Below are positions 12,249 through 20,305 of a DNA stretch of 40,163 bases, piece by piece (within the stretch, counting starts at the first letter, position 1; every line of letters begins with the position of its first letter). Source of the stretch: a virus; the IMG/VR virus record IMGVR_UViG_3300025137_000088, positions 1 to 40,163 of that record; one strand, 5' to 3'. The notes under the pieces were generated by a model. The model searched no databases. It worked only from the letters and a program-made list of their open reading frames with translations, and was not told the origin of the DNA. Both the position numbers and the translations under genes were made by a program.

Positions 12249-12476
12249 TCACCGAGCGTAAGTGGTGTAGTCGACAGCGGCAGAAAGCGCAGTGCTGTCG
12301 TCGATTGAGTCAATGGCATCTTCGATGTCCATGATTGCGAAAGTCAGAACAACAGCAGCTACATCGAAGGCAGCTTCGCGGGGGTTCTGTTTCACGTAAT
12401 CAATGAAGCGTCGGCCAAGGGTTTTAGCTTCTTGCACGGCAGGGCCAGATTTAGATTTGATATCGTCAAAGTTCAT
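12249..12476 (-). CDS. Small protein of unknown function
   Basis: 75 residues: charged helix (MNFDDIKSKSGPAVQEAK), RRFIDYVKQNPREAAFDVAA, a moderately hydrophobic helix (AVVLTFAIMDIEDAIDSI) and a short tail. It overlaps the upstream stop by one nucleotide (TAATG). Possibly membrane-associated. No domain recognised. Confidence 0.7.
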   Translation of the reverse strand: MNFDDIKSKSGPAVQEAKTLGRRFIDYVKQNPREAAFDVAAVVLTFAIMDIEDAIDSIDDSTALSAAVDYTTYAR

Positions 12477-12778
12477 TACGCAGCCTCTTGTTGGTTGTGG
12501 TCAAAGGACATTTCGGTCTGGGACAGAGGGTGATTGAGTCTGGTCATTCCTTTACGGACAATTGTCCAAAGTTCAGGGTCTATGTGCCCCATGCACAGGA
12601 CAGCAGAGATAAACGTACAGAGATGTTTGTTGGGCACTCGCTTATGAAAGCGCCAGACAGTGCCGCAGTCTTCTTGAGCGTAGACTGTTCGATCTGGTTG
12701 AGGTACGCCGGTACTACCAAGTCCTTCGTCTTGGAGTATGTTAGGGCGGACATCTTCGATTGTGATTCGATGGGTCAT
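12476..12778 (-). CDS. 100-aa protein of unknown function next to the iteron region
   Basis: 100 residues: MTHRITIEDVRPNILQDEGL, then EDCGTVWRFHKRVPNKHLCT, a hydrophobic helix (FISAVLCMGHIDPELW) and a His/Gln-rich end. ATG at 12778 with AAAGGA six to seven nucleotides upstream. It is the first leftward gene after the iteron region, a place where an initiator or regulator would fit, but I see no DNA-binding motif. Confidence 0.7.
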   Translation of the reverse strand: MTHRITIEDVRPNILQDEGLGSTGVPQPDRTVYAQEDCGTVWRFHKRVPNKHLCTFISAVLCMGHIDPELWTIVRKGMTRLNHPLSQTEMSFDHNQQEAA

Positions 12779-12841
12779 CGTTGTTCCTTTAAGTTGTAAA
12801 AAGCACAGTTGTTAATGACCATTTGGACTGTTAAGGCCAAA

Positions 12842-13156
12842 TGTGTGTCAAGTTTTGGGGTGTGTGCCAAGTTTTGGGGGGGTGTGTGCCAAAATGTGTG
12901 CCACTTTAAGTGGTTGATATTTATGACAAAAGCCAATGTGTGCCATGTGTGCCATGTTTTTTAGGGTTAGTAAAAAATCAATTGTTTTTTAATAAAGTAT
13001 GTTTCTAGTTTTTAAGGGGTTGTTTTTCTTGGCACACATGGCACACATGTGTGAAAAACTAGAGAATACGTATGTAAATCAGGAGCTTAAGTGTGTGTCA
13101 AAACTCAGGTATGTTTTTGGCACACAGGTCAGAAAAAGTGACACACATGACACACA
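12842..13156. other. Iteron array with AT-rich core: candidate replication origin or control region
   Basis: No gene is credible in 12779-13158. The stretch carries twelve copies of TGTGTG(C/T)CA. Plus orientation: 12842, 12861, 12883, 12895, 12937, 12946, 13092. Inverted: 13030, 13039, 13118, 13139, 13148. Two pairs abut exactly (12937/12946 and 13030/13039) and face each other across an AT-rich core (12955-13029) with long T and A runs. Iterons flanking an easily melted core are typical of initiator-dependent origins. The position between the leftward-only and rightward-only gene blocks also fits a regulatory hub. Confidence 0.7.
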
Positions 13157-13158
13157 CC

Positions 13159-13422
13159 CTATCGGGCGGCGCGGCGTCGCTTGATCTTGGAGATGTGGCG
13201 TTTAGTGCGTCGTATTTCAAACTGCATCGGTTCTAAGGTGTCCCAGAACACGGTGAGCAGTAGAGCGGAGGTGAGGAACAGTAGTCCAAGGACTATAGCT
13301 CCGTGTTTTAGGGCGAAAGCGCCTATGATGGACAGGGCTATTACGCAGGTCAGTTGGATAGAGATGTAAAGCGCCTCTACAATGTAGATCCCTATTAGGC
13401 GTAAGTACTGTTGGGTAAGCAT
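13159..13422 (-). CDS. Membrane protein with basic C terminus
   Basis: 87 residues from the ATG at 13422, with GGAGA 6 nt upstream; a longer frame to 13539 would overlap the preceding gene and give low-quality sequence. Two or three hydrophobic segments (LIGIYIVEALYISIQLTCVI, IVLGLLFLTSALLLTVFW) are followed by a very basic tail (RRTKRHISKIKRRRAAR). The topology suggests an inner-membrane protein with a cytoplasmic basic tail. Its stop is the first base next to the iteron array. Confidence 0.75.
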   Translation of the reverse strand: MLTQQYLRLIGIYIVEALYISIQLTCVIALSIIGAFALKHGAIVLGLLFLTSALLLTVFWDTLEPMQFEIRRTKRHISKIKRRRAAR

Positions 13423-13432
13423 TAGTGTCTCC

Positions 13433-13684
13433 TTATACGATGTTGTCGATGGCCCACTCAGCCATGTCATAGCCGACGTAGGCAGCGCCGATGTTGATTG
13501 CCCAGCCTGCTGCGTAGAGCTTGGGTTGCTCAGTCGCAACTCGTCGTTCTATTTCAGCTTGGATCAGTGCTAAAGCACCCGCCTTCTTCAAACTCCATTT
13601 CATATCTAAGGTCACTCGTCTAAGGCCTAAGAGTTCGTTGGTAGTTAGGTTCTTGAGGTTTTGCATAGCGTTCTTGATGTTCAT
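13433..13684 (-). CDS. First leftward gene, small protein of unknown function
   Basis: 83 residues from the ATG at 13684, chosen because GGAG lies 6 nt upstream; upstream in-frame ATGs have no SD. Basic helical N-terminal half (NLKNLTTNELLGLRRVTLDM, KKAGALALIQAEIERRV), then a Gly/Ala-rich weakly hydrophobic segment (AAGWAINIGAAYVGYDMAEW). Coupled to the membrane-protein gene 10 nt downstream. No family recognised. Confidence 0.7.
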   Translation of the reverse strand: MNIKNAMQNLKNLTTNELLGLRRVTLDMKWSLKKAGALALIQAEIERRVATEQPKLYAAGWAINIGAAYVGYDMAEWAIDNIV

Positions 13685-13708
13685 GATGTGCTCCATTTGA
13701 TTACACAA

Positions 13709-13951
13709 ATGTCAATGACCGGCTAACGCGTAGCGGGAGACGGGGTTACTGAGACAAGGTTCCAAGGTCGGAAAACAAAACAAGGTTCCAATATCGGGAA
13801 TCGGGGGAAGGGGGCGACCGTAGGGCGCGGGGGGAGATAGTGTCTCAGCGATTCTCGAAACATTTTTCAAATTTTTTTTCTAAAAAATTCAGCCTAGTAC
13901 TAAGGCTACTTATCGGTAGACTAAAGCGTTCCCCCGCAACACTTTGTGTCT
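13709..13951. promoter_or_regulatory. Divergent control region between the two arms
   Basis: 243 bases without a gene. Contents: two direct copies of ACAAGGTTCCAA (13754-13765 and 13780-13791, 26 bp apart); an 8-bp inverted pair CTGAGACA/TGTCTCAG (13749-13756 and 13841-13848); G-runs at 13796, 13803, 13810, 13823 and 13829 that could form a quadruplex; a T-rich stretch at 13860-13882; and a copy of the AGTAC element at 13896-13910. This is where rightward transcription of the packaging and structural genes should begin. Exact promoters are not clear to me. Confidence 0.55.
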
Positions 13952-14434
13952 ATGGCTTCTGGAACCCAACTTCTTACGTGCGTCATCTGTAAAAAAGACA
14001 AACGGCCAAAAGACTTTTCAAAAACAGACGGTGGCAAATACCTGAAGAAGCGCTGCCGCGACTGCGTCCAAGACAATAATCGGCGCGTATATAGCGGCAC
14101 GTATCAACAATATCTAATGCGCCTGAGTTACAGCCTTAAGTACGCACGTAAAAAAGAAGGTGTGGAGTGGGCTATTGAGTCCGAAGACTTAGCCGACCTG
14201 TGGCAATTGCAAAAAGGCCGGTGTGCAATAACAAATGTCATTATGACCCACCACCGAGACGGCAACGGTAACAAAGCTTTCAACGCGTCCATTGATCGAA
14301 TCAACCCAGAGGTTGGTTACGTACGGGAAAACGTGCAGCTAGTGTGCTACGCGGTAAACATTTTGAAGGGTTCTTTGACCCCTGACGAATTCTTCTTCTG
14401 GATCAAGTCTATATATGAACACTCTTGCGATTAA
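13952..14434 (+). CDS. HNH endonuclease-like protein with N-terminal zinc ribbon
   Basis: 160 residues from the ATG at 13952 (a GTG two codons earlier is possible). N-terminal zinc site: CVIC (10-13) and CRDC (35-38). The C-terminal part has the HNH-type pattern seen in phage nucleases: GRCAITNV (89-96), NASIDRINPEVGYVRENVQL (111-130) and an Asn-containing helix (VCYAVNILKG). HNH nucleases next to terminase genes often aid genome packaging; a homing or restriction-type role is the alternative. It is the first gene of the rightward block, immediately before the terminase genes. Confidence 0.8.
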   Translation: MASGTQLLTCVICKKDKRPKDFSKTDGGKYLKKRCRDCVQDNNRRVYSGTYQQYLMRLSYSLKYARKKEGVEWAIESEDLADLWQLQKGRCAITNVIMTHHRDGNGNKAFNASIDRINPEVGYVRENVQLVCYAVNILKGSLTPDEFFFWIKSIYEHSCD

Positions 14435-14435
14435 A

Positions 14436-14453
14436 AAGTACTAACAGTACTAT
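14436..14453 (+). promoter_or_regulatory. Copy C of the AGTAC palindromic element
   Basis: AGTAC-TAACA-GTACT followed by ATT, with perfect 5-bp arms, ends 9 nt before the ATG at 14460. It shares 18 of 20 positions with the copy at 21510-21529. There is no SD in front of that ATG, so the element may set the start of transcription or translation here. Confidence 0.6.
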
Positions 14454-14459
14454 TCGCGT

Positions 14460-14705
14460 ATGAGCCATATCGAAATGTTATCTATCGACGGGCTGGAATT
14501 TGCTGTTTTAGGTACCGGCCACACGATCTGCGGCGACGAAGTGCTGATTTATGACGGATATGTCGTCGAGGCGCTGGATTTTTGCGCTGACGAGTACCTT
14601 GAGCAGTTAGAAAGCGCAGGCATGGCGCATATGGCTCCTATATTTATCTATTTAGACAAAGGTGTGCGTGCAGAAATCTGCGGAACCAACAGAAGCCTCC
14701 ACTGA
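14460..14705 (+). CDS. 81-aa protein of unknown function
   Basis: 81 residues: MSHIEMLSIDGLEFAVLGTG, HTICGDEVLIYDGYVVEALD, then an acidic helix (CADEYLEQLESAGMAHMA) and a short tail. Mostly beta in the first half, acidic. It lies between the HNH nuclease and the small terminase and overlaps the latter by about 38 nt. No SD is seen; the AGTAC element lies directly upstream. No family recognised. Confidence 0.65.
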   Translation: MSHIEMLSIDGLEFAVLGTGHTICGDEVLIYDGYVVEALDFCADEYLEQLESAGMAHMAPIFIYLDKGVRAEICGTNRSLH

Positions 14706-15177
14706 TGTAGTCGAATTCCAATCGCACATGGCCTATATGGGCCTAAGCCTTGGAGATTTGACCGTTCAGCAAGAGAAATTAGTGATGCTCGTGCTAAGTG
14801 GTATGAGTGTAGCTGCTGCTGGGCGTGGTGCGGGATACACCAATGCTAATGCAGTCTATGAAGCTATAAAACGGCCAAAAGTAGCACAAGCGTTAGAGTA
14901 TTTTCGCGAGCAGATGCGCGAAGAAGTGAAATTTACGGCGGCAAACGCCCACATCATGTACATGGACGCCTATCAAGCCTCTGCCACCGCTACTGAAATG
15001 AAGAACACCGTCGATAGTTTAGTAAAACTGCACGGTTTGACCACACCAGACAACGCAACGCAGGTAAACATCAACATCGACACCACGCCCAAGCAGTTGG
15101 AGCGGATGTCGGATGAAGATCTGTTGAAGATCGCGGGTAAAGACGCTTCTTACCTAGAACCTGCCTCAGATGACTGA
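14668..15177 (+). CDS. terS: Terminase small subunit
   Basis: 169 residues if it starts at the GTG at 14668, preceded by AAAGG at 5 nt. Residues 30-75 contain the DNA-binding helix-turn-helix of small terminases (LTVQQEKLVMLVLSGMSVAA, AGRGAGYTNANAVYEAIKRP), then a long helical oligomerisation region (ALEYFREQMREEVKFTAANA) and an acidic C terminus that should contact the large subunit. It recognises the packaging site. It directly precedes and overlaps the large terminase by 8 nt. The exact start is uncertain: GTG codons at 14662 and 14668 and an ATG at 14728 are all in frame. Confidence 0.82.
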   Translation: MQKSAEPTEASTDVVEFQSHMAYMGLSLGDLTVQQEKLVMLVLSGMSVAAAGRGAGYTNANAVYEAIKRPKVAQALEYFREQMREEVKFTAANAHIMYMDAYQASATATEMKNTVDSLVKLHGLTTPDNATQVNINIDTTPKQLERMSDEDLLKIAGKDASYLEPASDD

Positions 15178-16813
15178 GGTTCGGCAACAGCAGTGTAGGC
15201 GCTGTAAGAACCTTCACCCTGAGACTTTGTATTCAGGGCGCGACGGGTTCTGTGTGTACTGTAAAGCGGATGAAGCTGAGGCTATGCCGTCACCGGCTGC
15301 GCCAAGCGCGGAACAACTAGCGCAGCAGAGTGTTGAAGAGAAGGCGCGTGCTGAGTTAGCGATGAGATTGCTGACGCGTAAGCGTCTACTACCTTTTGTT
15401 GAGCGGTTTAATGCCGATTATCAGGCGGGGTGGGTACATAAAGATGTATGCAGAAGACTTGAAGAGTTTAGTCGCAAGGTTGTGGCGAAAGAGTCGCCTA
15501 GACTTATGTTATTCCTACCTCCACGGCACGGTAAGTCCACACTGGCGTCAATTGCGTTCCCAGCTTGGCACCTTGGGCGTAACCCCCAGCATGAGTTTAT
15601 ATCGTGCTCGTACAGTGGCTCTTTGGCTATGGGATTTAGCCGAAAGGTGCGAGGATTACTTAGAGAACCTACTTATAAAACTGGTTTCAAAACTAGACTC
15701 GATCCTGAATCACAGTCGGCTGAGGCTTGGCTTACTACTGCTGGCGGCGGTTTTGTTGCTGCTGGTGTGGGTGGCGGTATCACTGGTAAGGGTGCTCATG
15801 TCCTAGTAATCGATGACCCTGTAAAGAACCGTGAAGATGCAGAAAGTCAAAACAATAGAGACGCAAACTGGGACTGGTACACCTCGACGGCGTATACCCG
15901 TCTGGCTCCAGGTGGTGGGGTTCTCGTTATTCTTACTCGGTGGCACGATGATGATCTTGCCGGTCGCCTATTAAAAGCAGGCACTGAGGGCGGTGACGAT
16001 TGGGAAGTTGTTCGATACCCCGCGATAGCAGAAGAAGACGAAGAGTTCCGAGGCACAGGTGATGCTCTGCACCCAGAGCGTTATAACGTCGAGTCCCTAG
16101 ACCGTATACGAAAGGCGGTTGGCCCTAGAGATTGGTCAGCGCTCTATCAGCAGAACCCCGTAGCCGATGACGGTGAGTACTTTACCCGCGACATGATCCA
16201 GTACTACGAGGCCGAAGACGTAGACATGGACGCTATGCGTTATTACTGCGCTTGGGACTTAGCCATTGGTAAGAACGACCGTAACGACTATTCGGTCGGC
16301 ATGGTTATCGGGGTCAATGAGTTTGATGAGTTGTTCATTGTCGACGTTGTGCGCGGACGCTTCGATGGCTTTGAGATCGTAGAGCGCATCCTAGATCTAT
16401 ATGAAGAGTGGAAGCCGTCGATGATCGGGATTGAGAAAGGCCACATCGAGATGGCACTAGGGCCTTTCTTAGAAAAACGAATACACGAACGTGGTTTGTA
16501 TGAGGCTTATATCAAAGACCTTAAGACGGGCCGCAGAGATAAAGAAGCACGAGCGCGAGCAATCCAAGGACGGATGCAGCAGGGCATGGTGTATTTCCCG
16601 AAAGACGCAGTATTCACGGGGCCGTTGGTGGCTGAGTTGTTGCGTTTTCCAGGCGGTGTACACGATGACCAAGTAGACGCATTGGCGTGGTTGGGTTTGA
16701 TGATGACGGAGTTTGCTTCTTACCAAGCTCCCGTATTCAGGGAGCCGTCATGGCGAGATCGTCTTGAGTACTACACATCGACTCCTAAATCCAAATCGGC
16801 AATGAGCGCTTAA
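15170..16813 (+). CDS. terL: Terminase large subunit with N-terminal zinc ribbon
   Basis: 547 residues. ATPase: Walker A PPRHGKST (117-124), Walker B VLVIDD (211-216) and an ILTRWHDDDLAGR segment (254-266). RNase H-like nuclease: AWDLAIGKNDRND (Asp363), IGIEKG (Glu422) and GGVHDDQVDALAW (Asp499-Asp503). It drives DNA into the prohead and cuts the concatemer. Unusually, the first 32 residues contain CRRC and CVYC (Cys 9, 12, 28, 31), a small zinc ribbon that most TerL proteins lack and that resembles the one at the front of the HNH protein two genes upstream. The start overlaps the small terminase. Confidence 0.96.
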   Translation: MTEVRQQQCRRCKNLHPETLYSGRDGFCVYCKADEAEAMPSPAAPSAEQLAQQSVEEKARAELAMRLLTRKRLLPFVERFNADYQAGWVHKDVCRRLEEFSRKVVAKESPRLMLFLPPRHGKSTLASIAFPAWHLGRNPQHEFISCSYSGSLAMGFSRKVRGLLREPTYKTGFKTRLDPESQSAEAWLTTAGGGFVAAGVGGGITGKGAHVLVIDDPVKNREDAESQNNRDANWDWYTSTAYTRLAPGGGVLVILTRWHDDDLAGRLLKAGTEGGDDWEVVRYPAIAEEDEEFRGTGDALHPERYNVESLDRIRKAVGPRDWSALYQQNPVADDGEYFTRDMIQYYEAEDVDMDAMRYYCAWDLAIGKNDRNDYSVGMVIGVNEFDELFIVDVVRGRFDGFEIVERILDLYEEWKPSMIGIEKGHIEMALGPFLEKRIHERGLYEAYIKDLKTGRRDKEARARAIQGRMQQGMVYFPKDAVFTGPLVAELLRFPGGVHDDQVDALAWLGLMMTEFASYQAPVFREPSWRDRLEYYTSTPKSKSAMSA

Positions 16814-16815
16814 CA

Positions 16816-18936
16816 ATGGCTTACCAAAACAAAAAACGTAGATCCATGTCCGTTGGCGAAGAGTCGCTGATTGCAAGCACGCAGTGGGATCGATACGAAC
16901 GCGCCAGAGATAACGGTCACCTTGAATACATAGAGATGGCTAAGCGTTGTGATGCTTACTATCAGGGCGACCAGTGGGATGAACAAGACGCTGCGATGCT
17001 AGATGCAGAGGGCAGACCGGCGCTCACGATCAACACCATCCTGCCCACTATTAATACTGTACTGGGCGAACAGTCCACACGCCGTGCAGACATCCAGTTC
17101 AAGCCACGCCGTGCAGGTAGCGAAGAAGTAGCTGACACCCTTAACAAGTTGTACATGCAGATTGCAGATAACAACAAGTTGGATTGGGTAGAGCAGCAGG
17201 TATTCAGTGACGGTTTAATCATGGACGGTCGTGGGTACTTTGACTGTCGTATTGATTTCAGTGATCACGTAGAGGGTGAGATCCGTATCACGGCAAAAGA
17301 CCCGTTAGACATTCTTATTGATCCAGATGCTAAAGAGTATGACCCAAAGACATGGAACGAGATCTTTGAAACCAAGTGGATGACGCTTGATGAAATCGAA
17401 GAGATGTACGGGCCTAAGAAAGCAGAGGACTTACAGTTTATTGCAGAGAACGGTAACACCTTTGGGCGCGACTCTGTTGAGTACGAAGAGACCCGTTACG
17501 GTGACACCGAAAGCGCTGACGATTACTTGGGTAGTTCTGTTGACGCGGAAGATTATAAGAACGTCAGGGCCTTGCGGGTTATTGAGCGGCAGCACCGTAA
17601 GATCACACGCATCGACTGTTTTGTAGACCCCGAAACAGGGGACGCTAGACCGGCACCAGAGGCGTGGAACGACCGAAAGATCAAAAAGTTCGCCAAAGAG
17701 TACGGACTGTCAGTCATCAACAAGATGCAGAAGAAGGTTCGATGGACTGTGACCTGCGACAAGGTGGTCTTACACGATGACTGGTCACCCTATAGTGACT
17801 TCACGATTGTTCCGTACTTTGCCTATTTCCGTAGAGGCCGTCCGTTCGGAATGGTTCGTAACCTACTGTCTCCACAGGAGCAGTTAAACAAGATCAGTAG
17901 CCAAGAGCTTCATATTGTAAACACCACCGCAAACAGTGGCTGGATGGTAGAGACAGGCTCGCTGGTTGGTATGACCGCTGACGATCTTGAAGAGCACGGT
18001 GCTGAGACGGGGTTGGTGATCGAGTACGCCCGTGGCACAAATCCGCCTGCGAAAATTAGCCCTAATACTATTCCTACAGGTTTAGACCGTATCGGTCAGA
18101 AAGCAGCGGCGAACATTCAGGCCATCAGCGGTATCAACGAGTCGATGTTGGGTACGGATAGCTCTGAAGTGTCTGGTATTGCTATTCAGGCCAAGCAGAA
18201 CCGTGGCGCGATCATGATTCAGGTGCCACTGGATAACCTGCGTAAGACTCGCCACTACTTGGCTGAGAAGATTCTTAACTTGGTGCAGACGTTCTATACC
18301 GAAGAGCGCGTCATTCAAGTGACTAATGACGCCGACCCGCTGAAGCCCCGCGAACCTATGGTCATCAACGAGATGTCTCCTGAAGGCACGATCATTAATG
18401 ACCTGACGTTAGGTGAGTACGACGTTGTCGTTGCGACCGCACCTGCGCGCGATTCGTTTGATGAGGTTCAGTTTGCTGAGGCGCTTAACTTGCGTCAGGT
18501 AGGCGTGGCGATCCCAGACGATGCAATTATCGAATACTCACACCTTGCTAAGAAGGGCGAGCTTGCCAAGCGCATCCGTGTGCTCACGGGCGTAGAGAAG
18601 ACTCCAGAGCAGCAGCAAGCCGCACAGATGCAGCAGCAGATTCAGATGCAACAGGTACAGCTTGAGCTAGAGAAGATGCAGGCCGAGGTTCAGAAGCTTA
18701 ACTCTGAAGCTGCGATCAATATCTCTAAGGTTCAAGACACCACCGACGTTCAGCCGCAAATGCGTATGGCTGAACTCCAAGCGAAGATCGAAATGAAGAT
18801 GCAAGAACTGCAGCTTCGTCGTGAGCTAGCTGATTTAACTAACGAAGTTAGAACGAATCAGCAACAGACCCAAGCCGCCGCAAGGATTGCAACTACTGCA
18901 ATGCAAACCGGCGTCAAGAACCGTCCAACACAATAG
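16816..18936 (+). CDS. Portal protein, P22-like family
   Basis: 706 residues. The N-terminal region (WDRYERARDNGHLEYIEMAK, YYQGDQWDEQD, then RPALTINTILPTINTVLGEQ) is characteristic of P22-type portals. The body continues with DPLDILIDPDAKEYDP and a LLSPQEQLNKISSQELHIVN segment at the tunnel-loop region. The last 120 residues are a Gln/Met-rich helical region (QQQAAQMQQQIQMQQVQLEL) that could form the C-terminal barrel. The portal is the dodecameric DNA channel at the head vertex. It starts 2 nt after the large terminase stop, without a clear SD. Confidence 0.94.
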   Translation: MAYQNKKRRSMSVGEESLIASTQWDRYERARDNGHLEYIEMAKRCDAYYQGDQWDEQDAAMLDAEGRPALTINTILPTINTVLGEQSTRRADIQFKPRRAGSEEVADTLNKLYMQIADNNKLDWVEQQVFSDGLIMDGRGYFDCRIDFSDHVEGEIRITAKDPLDILIDPDAKEYDPKTWNEIFETKWMTLDEIEEMYGPKKAEDLQFIAENGNTFGRDSVEYEETRYGDTESADDYLGSSVDAEDYKNVRALRVIERQHRKITRIDCFVDPETGDARPAPEAWNDRKIKKFAKEYGLSVINKMQKKVRWTVTCDKVVLHDDWSPYSDFTIVPYFAYFRRGRPFGMVRNLLSPQEQLNKISSQELHIVNTTANSGWMVETGSLVGMTADDLEEHGAETGLVIEYARGTNPPAKISPNTIPTGLDRIGQKAAANIQAISGINESMLGTDSSEVSGIAIQAKQNRGAIMIQVPLDNLRKTRHYLAEKILNLVQTFYTEERVIQVTNDADPLKPREPMVINEMSPEGTIINDLTLGEYDVVVATAPARDSFDEVQFAEALNLRQVGVAIPDDAIIEYSHLAKKGELAKRIRVLTGVEKTPEQQQAAQMQQQIQMQQVQLELEKMQAEVQKLNSEAAINISKVQDTTDVQPQMRMAELQAKIEMKMQELQLRRELADLTNEVRTNQQQTQAAARIATTAMQTGVKNRPTQ

Positions 18937-18944
18937 GAAATTCC

Positions 18945-19970
18945 ATGTCAGACGAAAACGAAATCGTAGAAACAACTGTAATGCCTGGGGCGGATGCCGC
19001 TGAACCTGTACAGGAAACGCTGGATTTAAACTTTGGCCTTGGCGAAGAGGTAGACGATGCGCAAGAACCCGCTGAAGAAGTGGAAGAAGACGTTGTCGAA
19101 GAGACAGAGGCGGCTGTTACGGAAGAAGAAGAGGTAGACGATGACTCCGATGAAGAAGAAGCGGATGACGATGTTGCTGAAGAAGAAGTTACCGCTGAAG
19201 CCGACGAACCCGCCGCTCAAGAAGAAGTAGACCCTGCGCCCAAGAAGCCAATGGTGCCAAAAGCTCGATTAGACGAAGTGCTATCGAAGCAAAAGGCCCT
19301 GCAAAAGCAGCTAGATGACATGAAAGCTGCGCAAGAAGTGGCTGAGAGTGCGCCCGAAGAGTACGACTTCGCTACGAAAGAGGTGGAGTACCAGACTTTA
19401 GTACTCGACGGTGAGGCAGATAAGGCGGCTGCACTGCGTCAAGAGATGCGGAAAGCAGAGCGAGAGCAGATTGCCTTTGAAATGCGTCAAGAGATGACCC
19501 AAACGGTCAATCAAAACCAGCAAGCGACCGCCTTACAGACTGCAGCAAGCGACTTGGAAGCTAATTTCCCAGTCTTTGACCAGAATTCTGAGGTCTATAA
19601 CGCTGAATACACCCAAGAAGTAATCGATTTACGTGATGCGTTCATCACACAAGGACACGGGGCGGTTGAAGCCCTGAGTAAAGCGGCCAATTTTGTGGTT
19701 AAAAGCCACGATTTGGTCGAAACACCCGCCGAAGAAGGCTCGACTTTAGGAGGCCAAAAGGCCCCTGCAGTTCAACAGGACGAAGTGGCACGGAAACGCT
19801 CTCAAGTTAGTAAAAAACTTAAGGCTGCTGAGGCTCAACCACCGGAATTACCAGGCGAAAGCTCTGCTAATCGAGGTGATAAAGGTCTCGATGTGAGTTC
19901 CATGTCTGAAGAAGAGTTCAATGCGCTACCCGAGGCCACGTTAAAGCGGCTTCGGGGCGACATTTTGTAG
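18945..19970 (+). CDS. Capsid scaffolding protein
   Basis: 341 residues. The first 95 are extremely acidic (runs of Glu and Asp with Val). Then comes a basic Pro-containing stretch (APKKPMVPKARLDEVLSKQK), a coiled coil (LQKQLDDMKAAQEVAESAPE and around 160-200), and a basic C-terminal third ending TLKRLRGDIL, where scaffolds usually bind the coat. Position between portal and major capsid protein and the charge layout are typical. SD TAGGA before the ATG. No protease domain is visible. Confidence 0.85.
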   Translation: MSDENEIVETTVMPGADAAEPVQETLDLNFGLGEEVDDAQEPAEEVEEDVVEETEAAVTEEEEVDDDSDEEEADDDVAEEEVTAEADEPAAQEEVDPAPKKPMVPKARLDEVLSKQKALQKQLDDMKAAQEVAESAPEEYDFATKEVEYQTLVLDGEADKAAALRQEMRKAEREQIAFEMRQEMTQTVNQNQQATALQTAASDLEANFPVFDQNSEVYNAEYTQEVIDLRDAFITQGHGAVEALSKAANFVVKSHDLVETPAEEGSTLGGQKAPAVQQDEVARKRSQVSKKLKAAEAQPPELPGESSANRGDKGLDVSSMSEEEFNALPEATLKRLRGDIL

Positions 19971-19982
19971 TAAGGAACAAAA

Positions 19983-20282
19983 ATGGCGGACGGAAGCATA
20001 AAAATCCCTACGTGGGCATTACCTTTGATGATTGGCGCGTTGACGATAGCGGCCAGCTATGGCGTTTTACAAGCTAACACTGCTCACGCTAACGAAGATC
20101 GCGAACGTATTTCGCAGATAGCAGAGCAAGCTGCGGCAAAGGCTCAGGCCAACGGGCAAGCACAGGCAGTGACGAGCGCCAAAGTGGAAGCCATAGTGGA
20201 TTCGTTGGCTCGGCAGGAAAAAATCCAAGAGAAAACGAACGAGCAAATCCAAGCCTTGGTGTCAGCGCTCTTGGCGAAATAG
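19983..20282 (+). CDS. Small membrane-anchored coiled-coil protein
   Basis: 99 residues: a basic start (MADGSIKIPTW), one transmembrane helix (ALPLMIGALTIAASYGVL, about 12-29), then a long Ala/Gln/Glu coiled coil (ERISQIAEQAAAKAQANGQA) to the end. Such N-anchor/coiled-coil proteins include phage Rz-type spanin subunits and small holin-like proteins, but the position between scaffold and capsid genes is not the usual lysis site. SD AAGGAA 5 nt upstream. Confidence 0.75.
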   Translation: MADGSIKIPTWALPLMIGALTIAASYGVLQANTAHANEDRERISQIAEQAAAKAQANGQAQAVTSAKVEAIVDSLARQEKIQEKTNEQIQALVSALLAK

Positions 20283-20305
20283 AGTACGACCCCGCAAACC
20301 CGAAG

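Noticed and set aside
12842-13156. CRISPR-like array
   Set aside because: Repeats are only 9 bp, occur in both orientations and have irregular spacers.
12999-13184. Open frame of 61 codons across the iteron region
   Set aside because: Its sequence is a translation of the repeats (His/Met/Thr repeats), it has no SD and it covers the AT-rich core.
13685-13760. Sigma70 promoter for the leftward operon (TTGACA at about 13709-13714, minus strand)
   Set aside because: No -10 hexamer lies at a suitable distance; the box falls too close to the start codon.
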